A stretch of 64,000 bases of DNA from Ruminococcus sp. (lineage in GTDB: Bacteria; Bacillota; Clostridia; Oscillospirales; Ruminococcaceae), in the NCBI GenBank assembly GCA_017542475.1, contig JAFXXD010000041.1, positions 1 through 64,000 on the forward strand. The letters are read 5' to 3'. The position numbers and the translations under genes were made by a program. This document shows positions 17,356-25,500 of the stretch, piece by piece; the first letter of the stretch is position 1; every line of letters begins with the position of its first letter. The notes beneath the pieces are model-generated. The model was not told the origin of the DNA, searched no databases, and saw only the letters and a program-made list of their open reading frames with translations.

Positions 17356-17391
17356 GTTAATCAATACAAATCCTTCGCTCTAACATATTTT

Positions 17392-17421
17392 ATGCCGCAC
17401 CTTACGGTGCGGCATTTTTTT
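17392..17421 (+). terminator. Terminator of the GH5 gene
   Basis: Stem ATGCCGCACC / GGTGCGGCAT with loop TTAC, then seven T's. Confidence 0.85.
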
Positions 17422-17440
17422 GCTCTGAGCTGTATGAAAA

Positions 17441-17468
17441 CGGGACGTCGAGGACGCCGTCCCCTACA
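17441..17468. repeat. Family A palindrome, inverted copy
   Basis: CGGGACGTCGAGGACG then CCGTCCCCTACA, ending in the reverse of TGTAGGG. Confidence 0.65.
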
Positions 17469-17490
17469 GAATATGCGGAAAGCTTTTGTC

Positions 17491-17717
17491 ATTGCTGCCC
17501 GCCGAAAGCAGACTATGAGTTCTGTACAAAGTGAGCGAGCGTGTGAGCGGGTTCGTAGTTAGGGGGGGCGGGGAGTGCGCTCCCCGACAGGGTCTGGGGC
17601 GGCGCCCCGGCGGATTCCAAAGGCAGGCTCAACGAGCCCGTCCCCTCTGTCGCTTCGCGACATCTCCCCGCACTGCGGGGAGTCACCTTTGGCGGGTCAA
17701 GGGCAGAGCCCTTGCTT
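17491..17717. repeat. Family B hairpin-mosaic repeat
   Basis: Opens with the same ~20 bases ('attgctgcccgccgaaagca') as the copy at 43673. Hairpin modules include GGGGAGTGCGCTCCCC, GGGGCGGCGCCCC, CTGTCGCTTCGCGACA, CTCCCCGCACTGCGGGGAG and AAGGGCAGAGCCCTT. The gap 17356-17779 contains only this, the terminator, one family A copy and the next promoter. Confidence 0.65.
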
Positions 17718-17720
17718 TGG

Positions 17721-17749
17721 TTGACAAAGTTAAACGTATATGGTATAAT
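17721..17749 (+). promoter_or_regulatory. Sigma-A promoter of the lipoprotein esterase gene
   Basis: TTGACA, 17-bp spacer, TATAAT: full consensus at both hexamers, immediately after the family B repeat. Confidence 0.8.
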
Positions 17750-17779
17750 ATATAAAAATTCAAACAAAGGAGGCGCGAA

Positions 17780-19327
17780 ATGAGAAAAATAATCGCGCTG
17801 CTGATGTCGCTGACCGTTATTGCGGGTGTGACTGCGTGCAGCGATAAGTCCTCCGAGAGCAGCCCGAGCGAGAGCACGACGCAGCAGGTCACGACCGAAG
17901 CCGAGCATACAACGGCTCTCGTCAACAGGATGAACGCGGAAGAGCTCGGGAGCGTGAAAAAGCACGCTCTGACCCTACTCGACGAGCCCGAGGATACCGC
18001 TCACACCGTGGCTGTCGAGAAGGATATGATAGCAATTGACGACGCGCTTGCCAAGTACAAGGGATACCTCGAGGACGGCACGCTGACGGAGGAGGAGTAC
18101 AACAAGTGCGTTGAATACACGGAGGAGCAGCGTGCAAATGGCGAAGAAACCGTCATTGATGCGGTGTATGTGCTCATTGACGGCTGCTACTATACGGGAC
18201 TTGTCCCGCCATTCGACTATGACGGAGGCGAGCTTGAATTCTCCGAGGCTATCTATGTGGGTGACTCCGATGGCGGGGACGAGGACGGCTATAAGTCCGA
18301 GTATTACACAGTTCCCGACGCCGAGGCTTACTTCGAGCACTACCGCAAGCAGCTTGAGAAAGAGGGAAACAATGCAGCCGAGGTCGATAGCAAGGTCAGG
18401 CAGTCGCGGCTCGTCTTCGACGCGATAATGAACAAGACCTATGAGGAGCTCCCCGAGGGCACGGTCAATTTCGATGATCCGAACAGCGTCGCGCAGTATT
18501 TCGGCGACCCCTTCGCCGACTACAGGAGCGTGTGGGAATACGACCGCGCCGAGGTCGAGGCGATAAAGGACAGCGTCGAGGAGTACGAGTTCTACGACAG
18601 CGAGCTTGATCGGACCTTCCTTGTACACGTTATTCTTCCGCCCAATTATAAAAAGAACTATACCTACCCGATGGTATTCCTCACCGACGGAGTGTGGCGC
18701 TTCGGCAATACTCCCGCGCTCCGCAGGGCTATGGAGGACGGCGAGGCGGCGGAGGTCATACTCGCGACACTTGCCTTCGATTACAAGACCGACAGCACCG
18801 ACCTCAGCACACGCTATTCCACCCTCGTCATCGAGCGTGACGGGCTGCTCGATTTTGTGACCGACAACGTTATGCCCTACCTTTGCGAGCAGTACAATAT
18901 CGACAATGAGCTGTCCACGCTCTTCGGACACTCCGACGGCGGCGTGTTCGCACACAATGCGCTGTTCAAGTCCGATAAATATGAGAATCAGCCGTTCGGC
19001 AAGTACATCATCGGAAGTCCGTCGTTCTGGGGACTGTACGATGACGACTTCGACCTCGACGTGCAAGGCTGTCTCAATGACTACGGCTACTTTGACAGGA
19101 ACGAGAAGCTCGGCAAGGCTGTGTTCCTGTGCGGCGGCTCGCTGGAGGACCCCGACTACGAGGAGCAGTACCGCGGGCACGACACCACGCTTGAGGGACT
19201 GGAAAAGCTATACGAAAGGCTTCAGCTCCACGATGCGTACGTCACCTACAAGCTTTATGAATCCCACCACTACCAGTACATACCCGAGATGCTCCTTGAA
19301 TACCTCAGGGAGACATATCCCGCCTGA
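17780..19327 (+). CDS. Lipoprotein esterase of the esterase D / enterochelin-esterase family
   Basis: Surface-anchored alpha/beta hydrolase, 515 residues. Signal peptide with lipobox GVTAC (Cys20), a Ser/Thr-rich spacer, an N-terminal acidic region without known domain (about 50-250), then the esterase domain (about 270-510): strand and oxyanion region VHVILPPNYKKNYTYPMVFLTD, nucleophile Ser385 in FGHSDGGVF, and the probable catalytic His in SHHYQYIPEML. This family includes feruloyl and acetyl-xylan esterases (CE1-like), so a role in plant fibre breakdown is plausible; the substrate is not shown. AAAGGAGG precedes the ATG. The next gene follows after 14 bases. Confidence 0.85.
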   Translation: MRKIIALLMSLTVIAGVTACSDKSSESSPSESTTQQVTTEAEHTTALVNRMNAEELGSVKKHALTLLDEPEDTAHTVAVEKDMIAIDDALAKYKGYLEDGTLTEEEYNKCVEYTEEQRANGEETVIDAVYVLIDGCYYTGLVPPFDYDGGELEFSEAIYVGDSDGGDEDGYKSEYYTVPDAEAYFEHYRKQLEKEGNNAAEVDSKVRQSRLVFDAIMNKTYEELPEGTVNFDDPNSVAQYFGDPFADYRSVWEYDRAEVEAIKDSVEEYEFYDSELDRTFLVHVILPPNYKKNYTYPMVFLTDGVWRFGNTPALRRAMEDGEAAEVILATLAFDYKTDSTDLSTRYSTLVIERDGLLDFVTDNVMPYLCEQYNIDNELSTLFGHSDGGVFAHNALFKSDKYENQPFGKYIIGSPSFWGLYDDDFDLDVQGCLNDYGYFDRNEKLGKAVFLCGGSLEDPDYEEQYRGHDTTLEGLEKLYERLQLHDAYVTYKLYESHHYQYIPEMLLEYLRETYPA

Positions 19328-19341
19328 TAAGGAGAATAACT

Positions 19342-20025
19342 ATGGATGATCTCAGAGACACACAGCAGTCAGCGGGAGCGCCTGCTGACACAAAAAGGGG
19401 CTATGCTCCCGACGCCGCAAAGGAAGCGGTATTCAGCGCAGACGATGTATACTTTATGGGCAAGCTCCCCTCGGGGAGCGAGGACTCGATGTTCGTGAGC
19501 CTGCTCAAGGCGATAGGCGGCGCTCTCGTCGGAGCTCTCCCGGGTATGATACTGTGGATAATCATTGGCAGATTCGGCTTCTTAGCGCCTCTGTGCGGCG
19601 GCATACTCGCCCTCGGAACGGTCGCGGGCTACGTCTTTATGAGCAAGGACGGCGAGCTCCCGCAGATATACGGGATAGTCACCTGCGCGGTGATAATCGT
19701 CGTGTCGATATTCCTCGCCGAGAAGGTCGTATGGTGCTGGAGAATGGCGGATATGTTCCCGCAGATAATGAACGAGGTCAAGGATACGCTGTATCTGTTC
19801 GGAGAAGTGGGCGGCGTTTCGCAGGAAACGGTGGACGAGATAGTTGACGAGAACCTGCGTGAGGGGCTTGGCTTCTCCGAGTGCACGTTCAGCAACTTCT
19901 TCTTCAATTTCAGCAGGTCGCTGAGATACTTCGGCGTGACGGGAAGGTACTACTTCAATCTGGTGCTCAGCTACGCCGTAGCGGGAGCGGGCGCGTTCTG
20001 GATGTACAGAAAAGCTACAAGATGA
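19342..20025 (+). CDS. Membrane protein of unknown function
   Basis: 227 residues. Soluble N-terminus (1-50), then three closely spaced hydrophobic helices (about 51-120: KAIGGALVGALPGMILWIII; LCGGILALGTVAGYVF; IYGIVTCAVIIVVSIFLAE), a soluble segment of ~80 residues and a final helix (205-222). Not recognised. It lies 14 bases after the esterase gene with AAGGAGAATA upstream, so the two are cotranscribed. Confidence 0.7.
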   Translation: MDDLRDTQQSAGAPADTKRGYAPDAAKEAVFSADDVYFMGKLPSGSEDSMFVSLLKAIGGALVGALPGMILWIIIGRFGFLAPLCGGILALGTVAGYVFMSKDGELPQIYGIVTCAVIIVVSIFLAEKVVWCWRMADMFPQIMNEVKDTLYLFGEVGGVSQETVDEIVDENLREGLGFSECTFSNFFFNFSRSLRYFGVTGRYYFNLVLSYAVAGAGAFWMYRKATR

Positions 20026-20030
20026 CATAG

Positions 20031-20061
20031 AAAAAGCCGTGTCGGGGGACGCGGCTTTTTT
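20031..20061. terminator. Bidirectional terminator between convergent genes
   Basis: Stem AAAAAGCCGTGTC / GACGCGGCTTTTT between the ends of the membrane-protein gene (+) and the putative ADP-ribosyltransferase gene (-). Confidence 0.8.
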
Positions 20062-20064
20062 GTA

Positions 20065-20835
20065 TTATTCCGTAAACAGGCGGTGCAGTCGGAGCAGATA
20101 CGCTCTCTTCCAGCGGGAGTAGAGCTCCTCGTCTGCGGGGGAGGGGAGCGCTCCTGCGTTCAGCGCCGCAAGCACCCGCTGACCTGCCTGCCCGCCGCCG
20201 TGCGGGAGCTCCGTCTCCGCGGCAGTACAGGGCTGTATGCCGTTTGTGGTTACTGTGCACGAGCAGCGCGGCGGCTCGCCTGCGGAGTCGAGTATGCCGC
20301 GCTCGTCGTCGGTGACGGGGACTTCGGCTATATCCAGCCGCAGGAAGGGCGGGAGCAGCACCTCCGCCTCTTCGGGCTTGGCATAGAAGTCGAGAGCCGC
20401 GGCGACGTCAATGCAGGGCGTGCCCTTCGGGAGCGTGAACCTCATCAGCGCGATACCGAGCCTGTCGCGGTATTCGCTCAGGAAGCCAGCCGTCGAAGTC
20501 GAGGTGAGCGAGAGCGTCGCTCCCGCCGCCTTGCAGAGGGCATAGTCAGACCAGCGCTCCACGCGGAAGGTGCGGAGCTCCTTCTCGGCGGTGCATCTGC
20601 GGAACGCCGAAAACAGCCCCGCGAACAGCTCCGTGAGCCTGTCCGTATCCGCGAGTATGGCGGGATTCAGACGCTTTCCCTCTGCGGCACGCGCACGCTC
20701 GGCAGCAGTACCCGCGAAGAAGAGCGAGTTCAGCACGACGTAAGCCTTGGGGTCGCTGTGAAACGGGTCAGTGCCCGATACATCGCCTATATAGTACCGC
20801 AGAGCGGCTTTTTCGCGCGGGGTGAGCTCAGCCAT
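20065..20835 (-). CDS. Putative mono-ADP-ribosyltransferase (R-S-E type)
   Basis: 256 residues, not a recognised named protein, but the landmarks of the R-S-E ADP-ribosyltransferase fold appear in order: an N-terminal helical segment ending AYVVLNSLFF, a strand with Arg91 (LRTFRVERW), the STS motif (Ser112-Thr-Ser114 in LTSTSTAGF), and an E-x-E motif followed by the characteristic V-L-L-P-P (EEAEVLLPP, Glu156 and Glu158). No signal peptide or partner domain, so it would act inside the cell or leave by an unrecognised route. ATG at 20835 is chosen for TTAGGAGG upstream. It follows the Pro/Thr-rich gene on the same strand after a terminator. Function is inferred from motifs only. Confidence 0.62.
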   Translation of the reverse strand: MAELTPREKAALRYYIGDVSGTDPFHSDPKAYVVLNSLFFAGTAAERARAAEGKRLNPAILADTDRLTELFAGLFSAFRRCTAEKELRTFRVERWSDYALCKAAGATLSLTSTSTAGFLSEYRDRLGIALMRFTLPKGTPCIDVAAALDFYAKPEEAEVLLPPFLRLDIAEVPVTDDERGILDSAGEPPRCSCTVTTNGIQPCTAAETELPHGGGQAGQRVLAALNAGALPSPADEELYSRWKRAYLLRLHRLFTE

Positions 20836-20854
20836 AATGCCTCCTAAAAATGAA

Positions 20855-20882
20855 GCCGACCGAAGAAGCGCCTTCGGTCGGC
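20855..20882 (-). terminator. Terminator of the Pro/Thr-rich protein gene
   Basis: Near-perfect stem GCCGACCGAAG / CTTCGGTCGGC, followed leftward by TTCATTTTT. The start codon of the next gene lies ~20 bases beyond, so some readthrough may feed it. Confidence 0.7.
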
Positions 20883-20888
20883 TCGATT

Positions 20889-21518
20889 TTACCATGTTTC
20901 TGCGCCGCCGCCCTGATTGGGGTCGGGAGTTACTACGGGGTCGGGAGTTACCACTGGGTCTGGAGTAACTACAGGGTCGGGAGTAACTACAGGGTCTGAA
21001 GTCCCGCCCTGATTGGGATTTGTGGGCTCAACTACGTTCGGATCTATGGGCTCGACTACGTTCGGGTCAGTCGGATTTGTCAGATTCGGGTCGAGGTTCG
21101 GGTCAATGGTGGGGTCGCCCGTTTCCACGGCAGTAGTCACTGTTTCGGTATATCCCGGCATACCGCCTGTGGGGATACGTCCGTTCCACAGGAAGCCCGA
21201 GCCTGTTGTCAGCGTGATAGTGAAGCTTGTGCGCGGTCTTGATACCGTTGACTTCACTGTAGTGGTAGCCTTGGTCGTCGAAGCCGCCGATACCGTCGTC
21301 TCGACTGTGGGGATACCGCTCTGTACGGTCTGCTGACCGTCGTCCTTTGCCATATTCTCACGTCCGATGTTGGTCATTATCTTCTCGGACGGGGTGATCG
21401 GGAAGATTATAAAAAATGCGAGGATAAGCAGAGTCATCACCACGAAGCTTCCGCACGAGAGCACGGTTATCTTCGTGGACTTTTTCAGGCTGTCGAAAAA
21501 TCCTGTAATTTTGCTCAT
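20889..21518 (-). CDS. Membrane-anchored protein with Thr-rich stalk and DPVVTP repeats
   Basis: 209 residues: cytoplasmic 1-18, one membrane helix (about 19-40, LSCGSFVVMTLLILAFFIIF), then an outside region that is Thr-rich (70-130) and ends in tandem repeats NVVEPIDP/DPNVVEPT and four copies of DPVVTP. The latter are encoded by an 18-bp tandem DNA repeat at about 20922-20996. No catalytic domain. Probably a surface or wall-spanning protein; function unknown. Repeat number could vary by slippage. Confidence 0.75.
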   Translation of the reverse strand: MSKITGFFDSLKKSTKITVLSCGSFVVMTLLILAFFIIFPITPSEKIMTNIGRENMAKDDGQQTVQSGIPTVETTVSAASTTKATTTVKSTVSRPRTSFTITLTTGSGFLWNGRIPTGGMPGYTETVTTAVETGDPTIDPNLDPNLTNPTDPNVVEPIDPNVVEPTNPNQGGTSDPVVTPDPVVTPDPVVTPDPVVTPDPNQGGGAETW

Positions 21519-21566
21519 TTATTTAACACACTCCAAAAATGTCTGAGGTTGATTTGCGTACATATT

Positions 21567-21595
21567 ATTTTATCTCATACAGGGGAAAAAGTCAA
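21567..21595 (-). promoter_or_regulatory. Sigma-A promoter of the DPVVTP-repeat protein gene
   Basis: Minus strand TTGACT, 17-bp spacer, TAAAAT. Confidence 0.65.
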
Positions 21596-21647
21596 TAGGC
21601 AAAAGTGATAAAACGGCGAAACTTGTCGGGGAAAGTCAGCCGCTCCT

Positions 21648-22478
21648 TCATTTCAGGCAGTCTATCAGGTCGCCGAGGCAGAGCTCGAAGCAGCTGCCGT
21701 ACCACACCTCGTCGGCGTGCGGGAGGGTAGCTGTTATGCAGTCCGAGGTGAAGCGCACCGCCAGTTCGACAGCCTCGCCGAGGTCCTTCCCGAGGGTAAC
21801 TGCTCCCGTGAACACGCTCGCGAAGATGTCGCCCGTGCCGTGGAGCTGCCTGTCGATGTGGCGGCAGAAGGAGCCTGTGAATTCGCCGCTTACGGAGTTG
21901 TAGGCGAGAGCTCCGTGCTCGCCGCCGCGGCGCACGCCCGTGAGTACGGGGTATCTGCACCCGAGCTCCGCGAGACGGCGGAGGATATCCCTCGATGCAG
22001 CCTCGTCGGCGTCCTCATTGTACGGTATATCGAGCAGGAGCGAAGCCTCCGTCATATTCGGTATGATGTAGTCAGCCTTCGCGCACAGCCTGCGCATACC
22101 GCTGACGAGCTCGTCCGTGAAGCCCGCGTAAAGCCTGCCCGCGTCGCCCATTACGGGGTCTACCACGATGAAGTTGTCGTCCCTGCCGAAGGCGTCGAAG
22201 AAGTCGGAGACTATCTGCACCTGTGCGGGAGAGCCGAGGTAGCCAGTATATATCGCGTCAAAGCCGAGCCCGAGCTTCTGCCAGTGGGCGGCTATCTGCG
22301 GGATATCGCCCGTGAGGTCGCGGAAGGTGTAGCCCTCGAAGCCGCCTGTGTGCGTCGAGAGCACGGCTGTGGGTATGACCGCGGTCTCTATGCCCATTGC
22401 CGATATAACGGGCAGGGCGACGGTCAGCGAGCACTTGCCGAAGCACGAGATGTCCTGTATTGTAACTGCTCTTTTCAT
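21648..22478 (-). CDS. Pyridoxal/pyridoxamine kinase (PdxK/PdxY type)
   Basis: Phosphorylates B6 vitamers in the pyridoxal phosphate salvage pathway; cytoplasmic ribokinase-fold enzyme, 276 residues. N-terminal QDISCFGKCSLTVALPVISAMG matches the family opening, HTGGFEGYTF and FDAIYTGYLGSPAQ follow, DPVMGDAGRLY lies in the middle, and GTGDIFASVF is the C-terminal ATP/anion-hole motif with the catalytic Asp. The ATG at 22478 (AAGGAAAG upstream) starts at the conserved N-terminus and lies just downstream of a good promoter. Single gene. Confidence 0.88.
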   Translation of the reverse strand: MKRAVTIQDISCFGKCSLTVALPVISAMGIETAVIPTAVLSTHTGGFEGYTFRDLTGDIPQIAAHWQKLGLGFDAIYTGYLGSPAQVQIVSDFFDAFGRDDNFIVVDPVMGDAGRLYAGFTDELVSGMRRLCAKADYIIPNMTEASLLLDIPYNEDADEAASRDILRRLAELGCRYPVLTGVRRGGEHGALAYNSVSGEFTGSFCRHIDRQLHGTGDIFASVFTGAVTLGKDLGEAVELAVRFTSDCITATLPHADEVWYGSCFELCLGDLIDCLK

Positions 22479-22509
22479 ATCTATCTTTCCTTGCAACAGT
22501 GATACATCT

Positions 22510-22538
22510 ATTTTACTGCATAATCCCGCCATTGTCAA
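22510..22538 (-). promoter_or_regulatory. Sigma-A promoter of the pyridoxal kinase gene
   Basis: Minus strand TTGACA, 17-bp spacer, TAAAAT, ~32 bases before the start; excludes longer readings of the gene. Confidence 0.7.
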
Positions 22539-22619
22539 GGGTCGGGGAGCTCGCCTGCGAGCCGATGCGGACAATATGTCGATAAAATTTATATATACTG
22601 ACAAATTTGCGGAAACCTA

Positions 22620-22648
22620 TTGCAAATAGTCGTAAAAAATGGCATAAT
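22620..22648 (+). promoter_or_regulatory. Probable sigma-A promoter of guaA
   Basis: TTGCAA, 17-bp spacer, CATAAT. No purine riboswitch is recognisable in the short leader. Confidence 0.5.
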
Positions 22649-22708
22649 TAGAGTATTACAAAGGAAGTGTGGGGACATTGCCGTCCCGATCGCGAAAAAG
22701 GAGGAACT

Positions 22709-24259
22709 ATGGCTAACCAGCTTTGTATCGTGCTGGATTTCGGCGGACAGTACAACCAGCTCATCGCGCGAAGAGTGCGTGAGTGCGGCGTTTACTGCGA
22801 AATTCTCAGCTACACCACACCTATTGAGAAGATAAGAGAGCTTGCTCCCGATGGTATCATCTTCACGGGCGGTCCGAACAGCGTCTACGATGAGACCTCG
22901 CCCCATATATCGGCGGAGATATTCAGCCTCGGCATACCGATTCTCGGTATCTGCTACGGCTGCCAGCTCATGGCATATACGCTCGGCGGCACTGTTGAGA
23001 GCTGCGAGAAGAGCGAATACGGAAAAATTGAGATAAATCAGACGGGCGGTGCGCTCTTCGGCGGCGTTCCCGAGAAGAGCGTCGTGTGGATGAGCCACAC
23101 CGACTTCGTCAGCAAGCTCCCCGAGGGCTTCGCCGTGAAGGCTACCTCCGCGGACTGTCCCTGTGCGGCGTTTGAATTTCCCGAGAAGAAGCTCTACGCG
23201 GTACAGTTCCACCCCGAGGTGACGCACAGCGAGTTCGGCAAGGAGATACTCCACAACTTCCTCTACGAGGTCTGCGGCTTCACGGGCGACTGGGTAATGG
23301 ACGACTTCATCGAGTCCACAGTGGCTAAGCTCCGCGAGCAGATAGGCGACAAGAAGGTCATTCTCGGACTTTCGGGCGGAGTTGACTCCTCCGTAGCAGC
23401 AGGACTTCTCTCCCGCGCGGTCGGCAAGCAGCTCACCTGCGTATTCGTCGATCAGGGACTTATGAGAAAAGACGAGGGCGACTTCGTCGAGGAGACCTTC
23501 ACCCGTCTCTTTGATATGAATTTTGTCCGTGTCAACTGCAAGGAGCAGTTCCTCACGGCACTAAAGGGTGTTACCGACCCCGAGCAGAAGCGCAAGATAA
23601 TCGGCACCGAATTCTACAACGTGTTCTGGAGCAAGATACGCGAGCAGGGAGCCGACGGCTTCTTCGCGCAGGGCACAATTTACCCCGACCGCATAGAATC
23701 GGGCAAGGGCAACAAGGCGGGTCAGGGCAGCACAGCGGTCATCAAGACCCACCACAATATGGTAAAAATGCCCGATGATATCAAGTTCGCGGGCACGATA
23801 GAACCTCTTGCTGACCTCTTCAAGGACGAGGTCCGCGCAGTTGGCGAGAAGCTCGGAATCCCGCGCGAGCTCGTGTGGAGACAGCCGTTCCCGGGTCCCG
23901 GTCTCGGCGTGCGTATCCTCGGCGAGATAACCGAGGAGAAGATAAAGGTGCTGCAGGAGGCTGATGCTGTCTTCCGCGACGAGATAGACAAGAGCGGCAT
24001 TGCGGGCGAGCTCAAGCAGTTCTTCGCGGTGCTCCCCGACGTGCGCACTGTCGGAGTTATGGGCGACCACCGCACCTACGACCACCTCATCGCTATCCGC
24101 GCTGTCACCACCGACGACTTTATGACTGCCGACTGGGCGCGTATCCCCTACGACGTCCTCGCGCGCGTGTCGAACCGTATCTGCAACGAGGTAGAGCACG
24201 TAAACCGCGTAGTCTACGATATAACCTCAAAGCCGCCCGGAACTGTGGAGTGGCTCTGA
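22709..24259 (+). CDS. guaA: GMP synthase (glutamine-hydrolysing)
   Basis: Converts XMP to GMP with ATP and glutamine, the last step of guanine nucleotide synthesis. 516 residues, normal length. Class I amidotransferase domain 1-190 with [10 protein letters not shown] (nucleophile Cys) and the His-x-Glu of [12 protein letters not shown] pyrophosphatase domain with the P-loop [14 protein letters not shown] at about 220; C-terminal dimerisation domain ending [15 protein letters not shown] at 22709 follows AAAGGAGG. Single gene with a terminator. Confidence 0.97.
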   Translation: MANQLCIVLDFGGQYNQLIARRVRECGVYCEILSYTTPIEKIRELAPDGIIFTGGPNSVYDETSPHISAEIFSLGIPILGICYGCQLMAYTLGGTVESCEKSEYGKIEINQTGGALFGGVPEKSVVWMSHTDFVSKLPEGFAVKATSADCPCAAFEFPEKKLYAVQFHPEVTHSEFGKEILHNFLYEVCGFTGDWVMDDFIESTVAKLREQIGDKKVILGLSGGVDSSVAAGLLSRAVGKQLTCVFVDQGLMRKDEGDFVEETFTRLFDMNFVRVNCKEQFLTALKGVTDPEQKRKIIGTEFYNVFWSKIREQGADGFFAQGTIYPDRIESGKGNKAGQGSTAVIKTHHNMVKMPDDIKFAGTIEPLADLFKDEVRAVGEKLGIPRELVWRQPFPGPGLGVRILGEITEEKIKVLQEADAVFRDEIDKSGIAGELKQFFAVLPDVRTVGVMGDHRTYDHLIAIRAVTTDDFMTADWARIPYDVLARVSNRICNEVEHVNRVVYDITSKPPGTVEWL

Positions 24260-24269
24260 TGAAACAAGA

Positions 24270-24298
24270 AAAGCTGACCTGCGGGTCGGCTTTTTATT
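24270..24298 (+). terminator. Terminator of guaA
   Basis: Stem AAAGCTGACC / GGGTCGGCTTT, then TTATTT. It overlaps the end of the small leftward gene, so it may serve both strands. Confidence 0.7.
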
Positions 24299-24455
24299 TG
24301 TTGAAGTACCAAAGGAAGTTATAATCATCGAAATCAATTCTATCACCATTGTCATCTATCACGTATATACCGTCAATGATGTAGGAATACTCATACTCTG
24401 CTCCAATCTGAAAACAGCCTTCTTTCGGAATATGGTGGCATTTACATTTATCCAT
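24294..24455 (-). CDS. Small acidic protein of unknown function (53 residues)
   Basis: Short gene easily missed. ATG at 24455 with AAGGAAAAG upstream, TAA at 24294. It begins MDKCKCHHIPKEGCF, so it has a CxC..H-H..C cluster that could bind a metal, followed by a Tyr/Asp/Ile-rich beta-like segment (EYEYSYIIDGIYVIDDNGD). It starts 34 bases after the AT-rich gene to its right ends, and shares its low G+C. Not recognised. Confidence 0.6.
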   Translation of the reverse strand: MDKCKCHHIPKEGCFQIGAEYEYSYIIDGIYVIDDNGDRIDFDDYNFLWYFNK

Positions 24456-24489
24456 TGTTCTTTTCCTTCAACGCCTGTGAACAGCTCTG

Positions 24490-24888
24490 TTATTTCAGTT
24501 TTGCGAAGTATTTGCCACCATTCTTTTCAGGCAAAGATAGAATGGCAAAAACAATTTTGGAGTTCCACTCGGGTATTTCACCTTTGAAATTCAACATTGC
24601 CGTACCATTATATTCATATCTATTACCGTTTTCGTCAATTATAGTGCAATCCTTACACGGTTCAATTTCACGTGGCAAAACAACTTCTAAGCTGGTTTTG
24701 TTGTGAATAAATAATTTAGTGATTTGTAGTGCTTTGTAGAATAATAAACCGTCCTTTTCGATGGCTTTTTCATCATCTTCAAGGTAACGTTGGTATATTT
24801 CGGTGAAGGTGTCATTTCCGTTTTCTGTGTAAGGGTCAAATACAGTCTCAATGTGAAAATCATTGGCTTTATGCTTTGATTTTTCCAT
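24490..24888 (-). CDS. Hypothetical protein in an AT-rich island
   Basis: 132 residues from ATG at 24888 (GGTGAT upstream). Hydrophilic, soluble, no motif recognised; contains TIIDENGNRYEYNGTAML and a C-terminal IPEWNSKIVFAILSLPEKNGG. The DNA is visibly AT-richer than its neighbours (guaA and the YegP-like gene use GC-ending codons, this one AAA, ATT, TTT), which suggests a different origin. With the 53-residue gene after it, it forms a small leftward unit, possibly acquired. Confidence 0.65.
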   Translation of the reverse strand: MEKSKHKANDFHIETVFDPYTENGNDTFTEIYQRYLEDDEKAIEKDGLLFYKALQITKLFIHNKTSLEVVLPREIEPCKDCTIIDENGNRYEYNGTAMLNFKGEIPEWNSKIVFAILSLPEKNGGKYFAKLK

Positions 24889-24915
24889 TTTTATCACCTG
24901 CCATATTCGTGAAAC

Positions 24916-24946
24916 AAAAAAGCTGACCTGCACGGTCAGCTTTTTC
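24916..24946 (-). terminator. Terminator of the YegP-like gene
   Basis: Stem AAAAAGCTGACC / GGTCAGCTTTTT; near twin of the guaA terminator at 24270 and of the one at 37428. Confidence 0.75.
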
Positions 24947-24957
24947 TTTATGTCAAC

Positions 24958-25335
24958 TTATGCCTCAGCCTCAACAACGGGAGAATCTGCCGCATTCTTG
25001 CGAACGCTCTCGATACCGTTCTTTGCGCTGTCCTTCTTGACATAGCCTTCGCTTACCGCGAGGATATCGCCTGCCGCATTCTTGAGGCGGAAGCGGAACT
25101 CGCCAGCCTTATCGGAATAGAGCTCGAACTTCGCGCCCTTCTCTTCCTTGAAGCCCTCGACTGTCTGATCCTCGACCGCAGCCTTGGGAGCAGAAGCGGT
25201 GATGTCAGCGATAACAGCCTTAGCGCTGTCGATATCGTTGAATATCTTGCTGCCCGCAGCAACTATCTCGCCGTTTCCTGCCTTCAGGCTGAAGCTGAAG
25301 CCCTTACCTGATTCCTTGATTACAAATTTTCCCAT
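24958..25335 (-). CDS. YegP/DUF1508-family protein, duplicated
   Basis: 125 residues made of two DUF1508 units in tandem (GKFVIKESGKGFSFSLKAGNGEIVAAG... and GAKFELYSDKAGEFRFRLKNAAGDILAVSEGY), each with the strand pattern F-x-F-x-LKA-x-NG-x-I-x-AxSEGY. The family is small and cytoplasmic; its biochemical role is not established. ATG with AAAGGTG upstream; good sigma-A promoter. Abundant GCA/GCC/AAG codons suggest good expression. Confidence 0.85.
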   Translation of the reverse strand: MGKFVIKESGKGFSFSLKAGNGEIVAAGSKIFNDIDSAKAVIADITASAPKAAVEDQTVEGFKEEKGAKFELYSDKAGEFRFRLKNAAGDILAVSEGYVKKDSAKNGIESVRKNAADSPVVEAEA

Positions 25336-25391
25336 GTTGATTCAACACCTTTCTGATAGTTTGTGGGTAATTGTTATACAATTATGACTTT

Positions 25392-25420
25392 AGTATACCT
25401 TTTTTTGAAGAAAAAGTCAA
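25392..25420 (-). promoter_or_regulatory. Sigma-A promoter of the YegP-like gene
   Basis: Minus strand TTGACT, 17-bp spacer, TATACT. Confidence 0.75.
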
Positions 25421-25465
25421 TAGAAAACCAAAAAATATATTTTTAGTATGTGCTAACAAGTTTGA

Positions 25466-25494
25466 TTGACATTATATTGTCAATGTGATATAAT
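25466..25494 (+). promoter_or_regulatory. Consensus sigma-A promoter of the structured RNA
   Basis: TTGACA, 17-bp spacer, TATAAT. TTGACA...TGTCAA also forms a short inverted repeat over the -35 region. Transcription should begin near 25501. Confidence 0.8.
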
Positions 25495-25500
25495 GTAGTT

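Noticed and set aside
21013-21336. Open frame opposite the DPVVTP-repeat gene
   Set aside because: Produced by the tandem repeat on the other strand; no ribosome site and no promoter.
22560-22708. Purine riboswitch ahead of guaA
   Set aside because: The leader is too short and lacks the paired loops and conserved core.
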